Assembly (NCBI GenBank): GCA_030836965.1
Contig: JAUPLM010000210.1
Coordinates: forward strand, 1-10,598
Direction: 5' to 3'
DNA length: 10,598 nt
Source: Thermodesulfobacteriota bacterium
Lineage (GTDB): Bacteria > Desulfobacterota > Desulfobacteria > Desulfobacterales > RPRI01
Positions 1 to 7,349 of this stretch are shown here, in pieces. A program made the translations under genes and the position numbers. Positions within the stretch are counted from its first letter, which is position 1. Each line of letters opens with the position of its first letter. Below the pieces are notes generated by a model, which saw only the letters and a list, made by a program, of their open reading frames with translations, did no database searches and had not been told where the DNA came from.

Positions 1-291
1 GATACCTCCGGTTAATTTACTCATCTCCTGGGAAACCATTTCCTGTGATTTGGACAGAGCATCATTTACGGCAGCGAGAATAAGATCCTGAAGCATTTCA
101 ACATCGTTCGGATCAACAACCTCTTTTTCTATCTTTATGGAAACAATCTGCTGTTTACCGTTTGCCTGAACTTTAATCATGCCCCCTCCGGAAGTCGCTT
201 CAATTGTTCTTAAAGCCAGCTCTTCCTGCAACTTGACCATGCCGGCCTGGAGCTTCTGGGCCTGCTTCATCATATTCCCGATTCCCTTCAT
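1..291 (-). CDS. ybaB: YbaB/EbfC family nucleoid-associated protein (3' end cut by window)
   Basis: Small DNA-binding protein that forms dimers and associates with the nucleoid; family members are usually encoded between dnaX and recR. The 97 codons visible begin MKGIGNMMKQAQKLQAGM, the typical N-terminal helix of the family. They continue with the Gly-rich turn ATSGGGMIKV (about residues 32-41), then the conserved EVVDPNDVEMLQDLILAAVNDAL block (about 59-81), and end in the SKLTGG region. Family members are about 100-110 aa, so only roughly 5-12 residues are missing past the left edge. The ATG at 291-289 is preceded by a perfect AGGAGG (304-299), which overlaps the dnaX stop codon, so the two genes are closely coupled (11 nt apart) and surely co-transcribed. 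recR would be expected next, outside the window. Family identity is secure; the precise cellular role of YbaB proteins is known only loosely. Confidence 0.93.
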   Translation of the reverse strand, partial: MKGIGNMMKQAQKLQAGMVKLQEELALRTIEATSGGGMIKVQANGKQQIVSIKIEKEVVDPNDVEMLQDLILAAVNDALSKSQEMVSQEMSKLTGGI

Positions 292-302
292 AAGAATTCC
301 TC

Positions 303-1988
303 CTATAAAATCTTTGCGTCATGCACCCTGCCGTGAAAAATTTCAACGGCATCGGTGATAAGCGGATTATTCAGCGCTTCATTTATCAATTGGTTCGATT
401 CGGTTTTTTTGGGATGGAGGCCATCATCAGTCTTTTTTTTCTCTTCAAGAACAATTTCGATATCTTTCCCAAAAAACTCCCGGCAGACTTTTTTTAAAAT
501 CTCCATGTTCTTACTGTTTTTAATTCTGCTTAAATTAAATCCATTCCCATCAACTTCTATCTCAAGTCTGTTCCCGACAATTGTCCTTATTGAACATTTT
601 GTCATATTTGCAGCTAGTGAAGGATGTTTTTCGGATATAACTTCAAACAGCCTTTCCCATATTGCTATAAAATCATTGCTTTTTTCAGAGGCATTTGCCG
701 TTTGAGACGCTTTGGCGCCAGCCTCATATCCTCGTTTTTCATACAGGTCAACAGCCTTTTCAGATATCCCGGATTTTGAATATCCATTATCACTACTTCC
801 GTAAGCTTTTTCTGTTTCAGAAATTGTATTCCTTCGTTCCGGGGGAAGCTTTTGTCTGAGCCCGTCGATTTTCTCTATAAGAAGATCGATCGGCAATGCT
901 GGCTTAATCTGAAACATGCTGAAAAAGACCATTTCGAGGGCGAGTTTAGGATTAGGGGAAAATCTCACCGCCGGTTCTTCCCTGTAAAGAAGATCAAAAA
1001 TCTGATTTAATAAAGTTGCCGGAACATCCTTTATCTGTTCTTTCATCAGATCTATTTCATGAGAAGGTAGATTAATGAGCTTATTTAGATTCTTATCCAT
1101 TTTCACTACAAGAAGATTTCTGAAATGCTCCAAAATATCAGAATATAGCTCTTTAATATTATGGCCGTTTTCATAAAGATCATCAAGGGAGTCGAGAAGT
1201 ACATTCATATCCGATTTCAGGATCGCTTCGGAAATCCTGAAAATTATTCTTCTGTCAACGATACCAAGAATATTACGCAGATTTTCGTCGGTGGCCGGAC
1301 CGTCGGAACTGCTCAAAACAAGATCAAGAAGGCTTAACGCATCCCTCATGCTGCCTCCGGCCGCCCGTGCAATCAACAGCAGGTTCTCCTCTGAAATTGC
1401 AACGCCTTCTTTTCCGCAAATAGAGGCCATCTGCCCCGTAATAGAATCAATGCTGATTCTTTTAAAATCATGCCTCTGGCATCTTGATAAGATCGTTACC
1501 GGAATCTTATGAGGTTCTGTTGTTGCGAAGACAAACATGACATGAGAGGGAGGCTCCTCAAGGGTCTTTAAAAGAGCATTAAAAGCGGGCGTGCTGAGCA
1601 TGTGAACTTCATCTATTATATAGATCTTATATTTACTGTATGCGGGTTTGTATTTAACATTATCCCTGAGATCCCTGACATTCTCAACCCCGTTATTTGA
1701 CGCTCCGTCTATTTCAAGAACATCCACTGAATTACCCGAAGTAATCTCGGTGCATGACCTGCATATATTGCATGGAGACGGCGTTGGGCCATTAATGCAA
1801 TTCATTGCCTTTGCAAGTATGCGGGCAACCGTCGTTTTCCCTGTACCTCTGGGGCCCGAAAAAAGGACTGCATGCGCAACCCGGCCGGCCAGTATTGCGT
1901 TGGTTAGGGTCCGTGTAACATGCTCCTGACCTGTAACAGCGTCAAAAGTCTGAGGGCGATACTTGCGGGCAAAAACAAGATAGGACAT
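303..1988 (-). CDS. dnaX: DNA polymerase III subunit tau/gamma
   Basis: Clamp-loader ATPase that opens the beta sliding clamp and, through the tau form, ties polymerase cores to the replisome. The 561-aa product starts MSYLVFARKYRPQTF, as in the family. It shows Walker A GPRGTGKT (45-52), a zinc module with Cys64, Cys73, Cys76 and Cys79, Walker B IIDEVHML (124-131), the clamp-loader SRC motif (168-170) and the sensor-2 type GGSMRDALSLLD. A charged, low-complexity linker (about 390-435) leads to a folded C-terminal block (about 440-515). The ATG at 1988 has AGGA 10 nt upstream. The gene follows two serine tRNAs and precedes ybaB on the same strand. An A AAA AAG heptamer at codons 517-519 could allow a -1 frameshift (see separate entry). 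It would make a 520-aa form, much closer to full length than E. coli gamma. The shifted product is inference only. Confidence 0.97.
   Translation of the reverse strand: MSYLVFARKYRPQTFDAVTGQEHVTRTLTNAILAGRVAHAVLFSGPRGTGKTTVARILAKAMNCINGPTPSPCNICRSCTEITSGNSVDVLEIDGASNNGVENVRDLRDNVKYKPAYSKYKIYIIDEVHMLSTPAFNALLKTLEEPPSHVMFVFATTEPHKIPVTILSRCQRHDFKRISIDSITGQMASICGKEGVAISEENLLLIARAAGGSMRDALSLLDLVLSSSDGPATDENLRNILGIVDRRIIFRISEAILKSDMNVLLDSLDDLYENGHNIKELYSDILEHFRNLLVVKMDKNLNKLINLPSHEIDLMKEQIKDVPATLLNQIFDLLYREEPAVRFSPNPKLALEMVFFSMFQIKPALPIDLLIEKIDGLRQKLPPERRNTISETEKAYGSSDNGYSKSGISEKAVDLYEKRGYEAGAKASQTANASEKSNDFIAIWERLFEVISEKHPSLAANMTKCSIRTIVGNRLEIEVDGNGFNLSRIKNSKNMEILKKVCREFFGKDIEIVLEEKKKTDDGLHPKKTESNQLINEALNNPLITDAVEIFHGRVHDAKIL
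413..438 (-). other. Candidate -1 frameshift signal in dnaX
   Basis: On the coding (minus) strand, the heptamer A AAA AAG lies at 438-432 within a run of eight A, in the correct zero-frame phasing (AAA AAA AAG codons, Lys517-519). Slipping back one base gives GAC then TGA TGA (429-424), so translation would stop after one added Asp. Six nucleotides after the heptamer, GATGG (425-421) and CCATC (417-413) can form a 5-bp stem with a 3-nt loop. E. coli dnaX uses the same heptamer, one extra residue and a stop, but far earlier in the gene and with a stronger hairpin and an upstream Shine-Dalgarno; I see no good one here. Chance occurrence in an A-rich stretch is possible. Confidence 0.35.
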
Positions 1989-2082
1989 GATAAAATTTTC
2001 CTGTACTGACCATTGTTTTGAGAGTTTTGACCAACTTATATATTATGTCTCATCGGGGATTTGAAAACCGGAAATCTTTTGT

Positions 2083-2175
2083 TGGCGGAGAGAGAGGGAT
2101 TTGAACCCTCGGTGCCGCTTTTGGCAGCACACACGATTTCCAGTCGTGCTCCTTCAGCCGCTCGGACATCTCTCC
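2083..2175 (-). tRNA. tRNA-Ser (anticodon GGA)
   Basis: A class II tRNA of 93 nt including an encoded CCA (2085-2083). The acceptor stem GGAGAGA pairs with TCTCTCC, followed by discriminator G. The anticodon stem CACGA/TCGTG encloses the loop CTGGAAA, giving anticodon GGA (2141-2139), which reads UCC and UCU. There is a long variable arm with a stem, as required of serine tRNAs, and a T arm GAGGG-TTCAAAT-CCCTC. It lies between tRNA-Ser(CGA) and dnaX on the same strand. Confidence 0.96.
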
Positions 2176-2186
2176 TGAAACAAATC

Positions 2187-2208
2187 GAACCGGAATATAT
2201 GCCGGTTC
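2187..2208. repeat. Inverted repeat just upstream of tRNA-Ser(GGA)
   Basis: Perfect 7-bp arms GAACCGG (2187-2193) and CCGGTTC (2202-2208) with an 8-nt AT loop, ending 11 bp before the mature tRNA 5' end. On the minus strand the loop contains TATATT (2199-2194), which could be the -10 box for this tRNA, although the matching -35 is poor (TTCATC, 18-bp spacing). Either a processing hairpin or a dyad over a promoter is possible; neither is proven. Confidence 0.45.
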
Positions 2209-2257
2209 TCAACCTTTGATGAATGCGTATAAAGCCGGTCAATCCTGACAGTTTCGC

Positions 2258-2280
2258 AAAAAAGTCGGATACGACTTTTT
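2258..2280 (-). terminator. Probable intrinsic terminator after tRNA-Ser(CGA)
   Basis: GTCG (2264-2267) pairs with CGAC (2272-2275) around a GATA loop, flanked by six A on one side and five T on the other, giving a symmetrical A/T-extended stem of about 9 bp. Read on the minus strand it ends in a U tract 39 nt downstream of tRNA-Ser(CGA). The GC core is only 4 bp, so it may be leaky and allow read-through into tRNA-Ser(GGA). Confidence 0.5.
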
Positions 2281-2318
2281 ACATATCCATCAACTTACAG
2301 CAATCCAATATCATTTAA

Positions 2319-2411
2319 TGGCGGAGAGGGTGGGATTTGAACCCACGATCCCGTTTTTGACAGGATACCGCTTTTCGAGAGCGGGGCCTTCAGCCGCTCG
2401 GCCACCTCTCC
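2319..2411 (-). tRNA. tRNA-Ser (anticodon CGA)
   Basis: A class II tRNA of 93 nt including an encoded CCA (2321-2319). The acceptor stem GGAGAGG pairs with CCTCTCC, followed by discriminator G. The anticodon stem CCGCT/AGCGG encloses the loop CTCGAAA, giving anticodon CGA (2377-2375), which reads UCG. It has a long variable arm and the T arm GTGGG-TTCAAAT-CCCAC. The acceptor and D-arm halves are nearly identical to the neighbouring tRNA-Ser(GGA), as expected for one synthetase's substrates. Confidence 0.96.
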
Positions 2412-2442
2412 TAAAACCCTAAGTATGTAAAACGGAGGTTCC

Positions 2443-2470
2443 AATATAACGTTTGGATATAAGCTGTCAA
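2443..2470 (-). promoter_or_regulatory. Promoter for tRNA-Ser(CGA)
   Basis: On the minus strand, a perfect -35 TTGACA (2470-2465), 16-bp spacer and -10 TATATT (2448-2443, 5 of 6 to consensus). Transcription would begin near 2436, about 25 nt before the mature tRNA, a usual short tRNA leader. Confidence 0.68.
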
Positions 2471-2730
2471 TGGTGTTCTTTATATTCTTTTTGGCATATA
2501 TACAACGCATTTTTTAGTAAGTAAGAGATTATTTCCTGCGATCTTCTACCTTTCAATGGGGTGCTGAAAAAAATTCCGTTTACCGGGATTACAGTTATTT
2601 TTGAACACCGTATCCATGGATATGATTTATCAAACAAACTTTTTTAAACACATCTTTTAACTTGAACTGTCACATTCTTTCTAGTATCAGTTCCCATCAA
2701 TTTTTATCAGATAAGGAAGGAAATACAGTC
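2471..2730. other. Intergenic region between tRNA promoter and DUF1015 gene
   Basis: No gene or RNA is recognisable here. It holds a perfect 12-bp palindrome, TATCCATGGATA (2611-2622), whose role is unknown. A weak sigma70-like pair is also present on the plus strand: TTGAAC (2662-2667) and TATCAG (2685-2690) with a 17-bp spacer. This pair would give a leader of roughly 35 nt for the DUF1015 gene, but each box matches only 4 of 6 positions. Confidence 0.35.
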
Positions 2731-4056
2731 ATGGCTGAAGTTATACCTTTTAACGGGATTCTTTATAACCCGAATATAATATCCGATATGGCGGATGTCG
2801 CGACACCGCCATATGATGTAATCTCTAAAGACGAGCAGCTCAATTTTCATGTGAAGCATCCGCAAAATATAATCCGTCTTATACTCGGAAATGAAACAGA
2901 TAATGACGATGAAAAGAACAACCGTTATACCAGGGCGGCTGATTTTTTTAACGAGTGGATTTCGGAAGGAATTTTAATCCGGGATAAAACTCCCGCTTTT
3001 TACATTACATCCGTTGAGTTCACTGTTGACGGTATATCAATAAAACGTTTCGGCCTTATAGCGCTGGTAAGGCTTGAGCCTTTCGAAAAAGGGGTTATTC
3101 TGCCTCACGAAAAAACGTATTCGAAAGTAAAGTCTGAACGGCTTCAGTTGATGAAAGCATGCCATGCCAATTTCAGCCCAGTTTTCTCCCTCTATTCTGG
3201 CAAATCGGATGGCCTGAACATTATAGAAAAGGATATTTTTTTACAACCCCCCGATTCGGATTTCACAGACGACAAAGGCCACAGGCACAGACTCTGGAAA
3301 ATAACCGACACGGTTATTACAAAAAACATTTCGGCTTCTTTCACAGATAAAATCCTCTATATTGCTGACGGACACCACAGATATGAAACGGCACTGAACT
3401 ACAGGGAATGGGTATCAAAGAATAACCCCCGGTTTTCACCGGATCATCCGTCAAATTTTATAATGATGTATCTTTGCAGCATGGAAGATCCGGGACTGAT
3501 TATTCTACCGGCCCATCGCCTGCTGAGTCACGTCAAAAATTCGAATCTTTCGGATTTTATACATAAAGCTTCGGAGTACTTTGATATCGCAACGGTTGAA
3601 CCCGGTAAAAATGATCCCGAAAAAGCACAATCTTTATTTATTTCATCTCTAAGGTCTGAAGGAGCGACAAATAAAATCGGGGTGTTGCTGAAAAACAGCG
3701 ATGCTTACTACGTGCTGTCGCTCAAGGCCGGCATCATGCGGAAAAAATACGGAAACGAAATTCCTGAATCATTAATGAATCTTGACGTCACCGTACTAAC
3801 GAAGCTCATCCTCATGGATATCCTCGGTATAGATCAGAGAGATTTTGACAATGAAAAATTTATCGGCTACTCAAGCTCCGACAAAGAAGCAATGGGAAAT
3901 ATATCATCGGGCAGGTATGATATTGCTTTCATTCTAAATCCCACAAAAATTGAGCAGGTCCGGAAAATTGCAGGCGAAGGATTAATAATGCCGAGAAAAT
4001 CGACATATTTTTATCCCAAGGTTATATCAGGCCAGGTTTTAAACAAACTGTCATGA
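2731..4056 (+). CDS. DUF1015 family protein
   Basis: A 441-aa soluble protein of the DUF1015 family, whose biochemical role I cannot assign from sequence. Family marks are PFNGILYNP and TPPYDVIS near the N terminus (about 6-32), HEKTYSKVKSERLQLMKAC (126-144), the invariant-looking IADGHHRYETALNY (211-224), and HRLWKI (about 186-191). The conserved Asp/His/Arg cluster suggests an enzyme, perhaps nucleotide- or phosphate-handling; that is inference. I chose the ATG at 2731 because AAGGAAGG lies 10 nt before it and the family begins at this point. An in-frame TTG at 2662 would add 23 residues with no ribosome site. No signal peptide or membrane segment is seen. The stop is 2 nt from the stop of the convergent methyltransferase gene. 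Confidence 0.9.
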   Translation: MAEVIPFNGILYNPNIISDMADVATPPYDVISKDEQLNFHVKHPQNIIRLILGNETDNDDEKNNRYTRAADFFNEWISEGILIRDKTPAFYITSVEFTVDGISIKRFGLIALVRLEPFEKGVILPHEKTYSKVKSERLQLMKACHANFSPVFSLYSGKSDGLNIIEKDIFLQPPDSDFTDDKGHRHRLWKITDTVITKNISASFTDKILYIADGHHRYETALNYREWVSKNNPRFSPDHPSNFIMMYLCSMEDPGLIILPAHRLLSHVKNSNLSDFIHKASEYFDIATVEPGKNDPEKAQSLFISSLRSEGATNKIGVLLKNSDAYYVLSLKAGIMRKKYGNEIPESLMNLDVTVLTKLILMDILGIDQRDFDNEKFIGYSSSDKEAMGNISSGRYDIAFILNPTKIEQVRKIAGEGLIMPRKSTYFYPKVISGQVLNKLS

Positions 4057-4058
4057 GG

Positions 4059-4781
4059 CTATGGATTAAACATCCCGCCGACCTCATCTGAGTAACAACC
4101 ATCATCTCGATAGATAACAAGCGGGGAAGCAATAGTTGCGCCTGGACGCCCTCCTTTTACGCCTTCAACAATTACAAGTTTTGATTCGGAATTCTTTTTT
4201 GAATAAATAAACCTGAAATACTTCGGTTCAATTCCGGATAATCGCATATGCGTAATTAAATCGGCAGTACGTTCAGAAGGATAAATCATAATGAATTTTC
4301 CTGAAACCCGCAATAACCTCCGCGCTGTTTCAAAAATATCGGGAAGGGTAATATTTATTTCGTGTCTTGCAAGCGCCCGCTGCTTGTCAGGATTAATTCT
4401 TCCTGATTTTGCTTTCCGGTATGGAGGATTACATACTACAATATCGGCCGGCCCTGAAACCGCGCTCTTTTTCAAACCTTTCACATCTGCACAGATAATT
4501 TCAATTCTATCTTCCATCTTATTATTCTTCACATTAAGAGCAGCAAGAACCGATAAACTATTCTGAATCTCGATTCCAAATATTTTAATTTCAGGATTCC
4601 TGTACGCAAGCATGAGGGCAATAATGCCGCATCCTGTTCCAATATCTATAACCTTGTCACCCTGATGGGCATAAACATGAGAGGCGAGAAGTATAGCATC
4701 AATTGAAAAACGGTATCCTGTTTTATTTTGCTTAATCAGAATATTATGGTTAAAAAAAGCGTCGGACGTCAGCGATTCCAT
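4059..4781 (-). CDS. SAM-dependent methyltransferase, TrmN6/YfiC-like (tRNA1(Val) A37 N6-methyltransferase family)
   Basis: A 240-aa class I Rossmann methyltransferase. The N-terminal KQNKTGYRFSIDAILLASHV (18-37) is typical of the COG4123/TrmN6 group. It is followed by the SAM-binding loop DIGTGCGIIALML (47-59), the acidic GIEIQ strand end (69-73) and the catalytic NPPY (118-121), the signature of enzymes that methylate exocyclic amino groups of adenine or glutamine. In E. coli the member YfiC makes m6A37 in tRNA1(Val); the same target here is inference. The start is ambiguous. The ATG at 4781 sits 13 nt from AGGA. A TTG at 4787, overlapping the DUF721 stop as TTGA, sits 7 nt from the same AGGA and would add two residues. 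Either way the gene is translationally coupled to DUF721. It converges on the DUF1015 gene with a 2-nt gap, and no terminator is seen between them. Confidence 0.85.
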   Translation of the reverse strand: MESLTSDAFFNHNILIKQNKTGYRFSIDAILLASHVYAHQGDKVIDIGTGCGIIALMLAYRNPEIKIFGIEIQNSLSVLAALNVKNNKMEDRIEIICADVKGLKKSAVSGPADIVVCNPPYRKAKSGRINPDKQRALARHEINITLPDIFETARRLLRVSGKFIMIYPSERTADLITHMRLSGIEPKYFRFIYSKKNSESKLVIVEGVKGGRPGATIASPLVIYRDDGCYSDEVGGMFNP

Positions 4782-4783
4782 AA

Positions 4784-5101
4784 TCAAACAGATCCTATCT
4801 TGAATTTAATATCACAAACGAGTTCTTTTCCGAGCGCTTCATTCAATTTTCTTATAATGTCCTTTCTGTGATATTGAAGCTCCTGTATCCAGACGGAACT
4901 GACGACATTCACAAGCAGTATTTTCCCTTTGAACCCTGCCGGGCTGGCGTTTTTTGCAACTGCCGCTCCAACGACTTCATCCCAAAGACTGAAAATGCCG
5001 GTAAGTTCCAGATCCGGGTCCTTACGAAACGCGCCTAAAACATCATAAAGTATATTTCCTATGTGTTTAAAGTCATCAGTGTTTTTTTTTACCCCATCCA
5101 T
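4784..5101 (-). CDS. DUF721 / DciA-like protein
   Basis: A 105-aa protein of the DUF721 family. The N-terminal helix (about 11-27) leads to the diagnostic LWDEVVGAAVAKNASP (39-54), a short strand pair GKILLVNVVSSVWIQELQYHR (about 59-79) and a C-terminal helix DIIRKLNEALG with the final strand CDIKFKIG. This matches the KH-like DciA core. Established DciA proteins load or assist the replicative helicase DnaB in bacteria lacking DnaC/DnaI. Short DUF721 proteins like this one probably share the fold, but the function is not demonstrated for all. ATG at 5101 has AAGG 7 nt upstream. Its TGA overlaps the candidate TTG start of the methyltransferase. No clear promoter was found in the divergent region on this strand. 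Confidence 0.82.
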   Translation of the reverse strand: MDGVKKNTDDFKHIGNILYDVLGAFRKDPDLELTGIFSLWDEVVGAAVAKNASPAGFKGKILLVNVVSSVWIQELQYHRKDIIRKLNEALGKELVCDIKFKIGSV

Positions 5102-5180
5102 AATAATGCCTTATCTGAATAACATAGCATGCACAAAACAGGCCCGGCTTCCCCTGCAACCAAACCACCTCTTATTTTAC

Positions 5181-5210
5181 TTGACTTGAACTGATGCCTA
5201 AAGATATAAA
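5181..5210 (+). promoter_or_regulatory. Candidate sigma70-like promoter for hflKC
   Basis: TTGACT (5181-5186) and TATAAA (5205-5210), each 5 of 6 to consensus, with an 18-bp spacer and AT-rich flanks. Transcription would start near 5217, leaving a leader of about 160 nt before hflK. The rest of the 276-bp divergent region (5102-5377) shows only short dyads such as CCGGA (5279-5283) with TCCGG (5299-5303). No small gene is evident. Confidence 0.45.
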
Positions 5211-5377
5211 ATTAATTATGTAAATCAGTCTTTTAACATTTTGCGTAATTCCTTATCAACAGGAAAGATTATCTCTTGCCGGAAATTTTTATTGTTAATC
5301 CGGAAACTGTTAATTACTGTCATATATGGATCTTAAACAGACAATTGAAAAACTTATAAAACTAAGGATTAATAACA

Positions 5378-6418
5378 ATGAGCTGGGACTGGGAAAAACT
5401 TAAGGAACAGCAGCAGGGCAAAAGAGGTGTTCCTCCTCAATTCGAAAATATTATTAATAAATTTTCCAAGTTTAATCTTCCGGGGCTCCCGCTGACAATA
5501 CTCGTTTTCTTCGCTTTGTTTGTTGTTTCGTCAATGATTTATACTGTTGGAGTGGATGAGGTAGGTGTGGTTCAAAGATTTGGACAATATGTACGAGCCG
5601 GTCAGCCTGGCCTGAATTTCAAAATGCCGACAGGGATAGAAAAAGTCACAAAGGTTAAAGTGAGGCGGGTATACAAGCAGGAATTTGGTTTCAGCTCGGT
5701 GAGAACCGGAGAAAAACAGCGTTTTTCAACTGATGAAGGCAGTGAAAGCGTATCTCTGATGCTTACCGGTGACCTGAACGTTGCTCTGGTACCGTGGATC
5801 GTTCATTACAGAATCAATGATCCGTATAATTATTTATTTAAAATCAGAGATGTTAATGTTTTGCTTTCCGACATGTCCGAAGCGGCGATGAGGCTTGTTA
5901 TAGGCGACAGAAGTATCAATGAAGTCATAAGCAAACGCGGAGAAATCGCGGATGAAGCCAAACGCGTTCTCCAGGTCGAACTCGACAAATCCGAAGCCGG
6001 AATAAGTATTGTAACGATAGAAATGGAAAAAACAAATGTGCCTGAACCTGTTCAGCCGTCATTTAATGAAGTTAACCAGGCAGGCCAGGAAAAAGAAAAA
6101 TTAATTTATCAGGCAAGGGAGGCATATAACAAGTCAATACCTGAAGCAAAAGGAGAAGCTGAAAGAACGATTAAGGTAGCGGAAGGATATGCTTTAGACA
6201 GGGTAAACCGCGCCAGAGGCGATGCTTCAAGATTCATTTCCCTTTACAACGAATATGTCAAGGCAAAGGATGTTACCAAAAGAAGAATGTATCTTGAAAT
6301 GCTAAAAGAGCTTCTCCCGAAAATCGGAAATAAATATATAATAGATGCCAACCAGAAGAATCTCCTGCCTTTTCTAAATCTTGAAAAAAATACAGGTGCC
6401 TTAAAAAATGAAAAATAA
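5378..6418 (+). CDS. hflK: FtsH protease activity modulator HflK
   Basis: An inner-membrane SPFH/prohibitin-domain protein that with HflC forms the cage around the FtsH protease and limits its access to membrane substrates. The 346-aa product has a cytoplasmic N-terminal tail (MSWDWEKLKEQQQ; Trp-Asp-rich start typical of HflK), one membrane helix (about 37-56) and then the SPFH domain from VGVDEVGVVQRFGQYVRAGQPGLNFKMP (about 57-84). After that come the HflK-type WIVHYRINDPYNYLFK segment and a long charged helical region (about 190-300) rich in Glu, Lys and Ala. AAGGA (5364-5368) lies 9 nt before the ATG. The gene overlaps hflC by 11 nt, so the pair is one translational unit. Length is somewhat short of E. 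coli HflK (about 420 aa), mainly from a shorter N-terminal tail. Confidence 0.95.
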   Translation: MSWDWEKLKEQQQGKRGVPPQFENIINKFSKFNLPGLPLTILVFFALFVVSSMIYTVGVDEVGVVQRFGQYVRAGQPGLNFKMPTGIEKVTKVKVRRVYKQEFGFSSVRTGEKQRFSTDEGSESVSLMLTGDLNVALVPWIVHYRINDPYNYLFKIRDVNVLLSDMSEAAMRLVIGDRSINEVISKRGEIADEAKRVLQVELDKSEAGISIVTIEMEKTNVPEPVQPSFNEVNQAGQEKEKLIYQAREAYNKSIPEAKGEAERTIKVAEGYALDRVNRARGDASRFISLYNEYVKAKDVTKRRMYLEMLKELLPKIGNKYIIDANQKNLLPFLNLEKNTGALKNEK

Positions 6419-7349
6419 AAGTTTTATTCTGATAGGATGCATTATCGTAATTATACTTACAGTCGGCTCAGCTTTTATTGTCGATGAAACAGAACAGGTG
6501 GTAATTACACAATTTGGGAGAGTCATAGGAACTCCTAAAAAAGAACCGGGGCTTTATTTTAAAATCCCCGTTATACAGGTAGCCAATTATTTTCCTAAAA
6601 ACCTACTGCAATGGGACGGCAATCCCGGCCAGATACCCACTCTTGATAAGACATACATCTGGGTTGATACATTCGCCAGATGGAGAATAACGGATCCTGT
6701 GAAGTTTTTTCAGACTGTCAACAACACGGTCAGCGCTCTCGGACGGCTTGATGACATAATAGATCCGGCAGTCAGAAACTTCGTTACATCCTACAGGCTT
6801 ATAGAAACAGTCAGAAAGAGCAACAGAGAGCTAGACACCTTTGAAATCGGACTGGAAAATATAAAAAAAGACGGACAACCCTCTTTGAGTATCTCGGCCG
6901 GCAGAGAACTTATCATGAAAAGTATTCTCGAACAGGCGCAACCCAAACTTGCACAATTCGGCATCGAACTTGTTGATGTCAAAATCAAGCGTATCAACTA
7001 TGTGAAAGAGGTGAGAGAATCGGTATATGGCAGGATGATTGCCGAGCGAAAACAGATAGCTGAAAAATTCCGTTCTGAAGGACATGGAGAAGCCCAAAAG
7101 ATAACCGGAGAAAAAGAACGTGATTTGAAACGAATAACTTCTGAAGCATACAGAAAAGCCCAGGAGATAAAAGGAAAAGCGGATGCAGAAGCCACAAAAA
7201 TATATGCGCAGGCATTCGGAGCAGACCCGTCTTTCTATTCATTCACTAAAACACTTGAACTATATAATGAATCGCTTGACAAAGACAGTTCTCTTGTCTT
7301 GTCGACAGATTCAGAGTTGTTCAAATATCTTAAAGGATATTCAAAATAA
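6408..7349 (+). CDS. hflC: Protease modulator HflC
   Basis: Partner of HflK in the periplasm-facing SPFH complex around FtsH. The 313-aa protein has an N-terminal signal-anchor helix (about 5-24), then the SPFH start FIVDETEQVVITQFGRVIGTPKKEPGLYFKIP (about 23-54) and the HflC-specific WVDTFARWRITDP. The conserved GIELVDVKIKRINYVKEVRESVYGRMIAER motif precedes a coiled, Lys/Glu/Ala-rich helix (about 215-270) and the conserved ADPSFYSFTKTLELY near the end. The ATG lies inside the last codons of hflK (11-nt overlap); AGGTG about 9 nt upstream may serve as the ribosome site. Transcription ends at the hairpin that overlaps its stop codon. Confidence 0.96.
   Translation: MKNKSFILIGCIIVIILTVGSAFIVDETEQVVITQFGRVIGTPKKEPGLYFKIPVIQVANYFPKNLLQWDGNPGQIPTLDKTYIWVDTFARWRITDPVKFFQTVNNTVSALGRLDDIIDPAVRNFVTSYRLIETVRKSNRELDTFEIGLENIKKDGQPSLSISAGRELIMKSILEQAQPKLAQFGIELVDVKIKRINYVKEVRESVYGRMIAERKQIAEKFRSEGHGEAQKITGEKERDLKRITSEAYRKAQEIKGKADAEATKIYAQAFGADPSFYSFTKTLELYNESLDKDSSLVLSTDSELFKYLKGYSK

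Noticed and set aside
355..1929. Plus-strand open frames of 73-116 codons inside dnaX
   Set aside because: Antisense shadows of dnaX; no starts with ribosome sites and no recognisable protein.
2036..2510. Minus-strand open frames running through the two tRNA genes
   Set aside because: They coincide with the tRNAs and their flanks, have no ribosome site and no protein likeness.
6791..7242. Several minus-strand open frames of 65-88 codons inside hflC
   Set aside because: Shadows of the real hflC frame caused by its codon pattern; no ribosome sites or recognisable domains.
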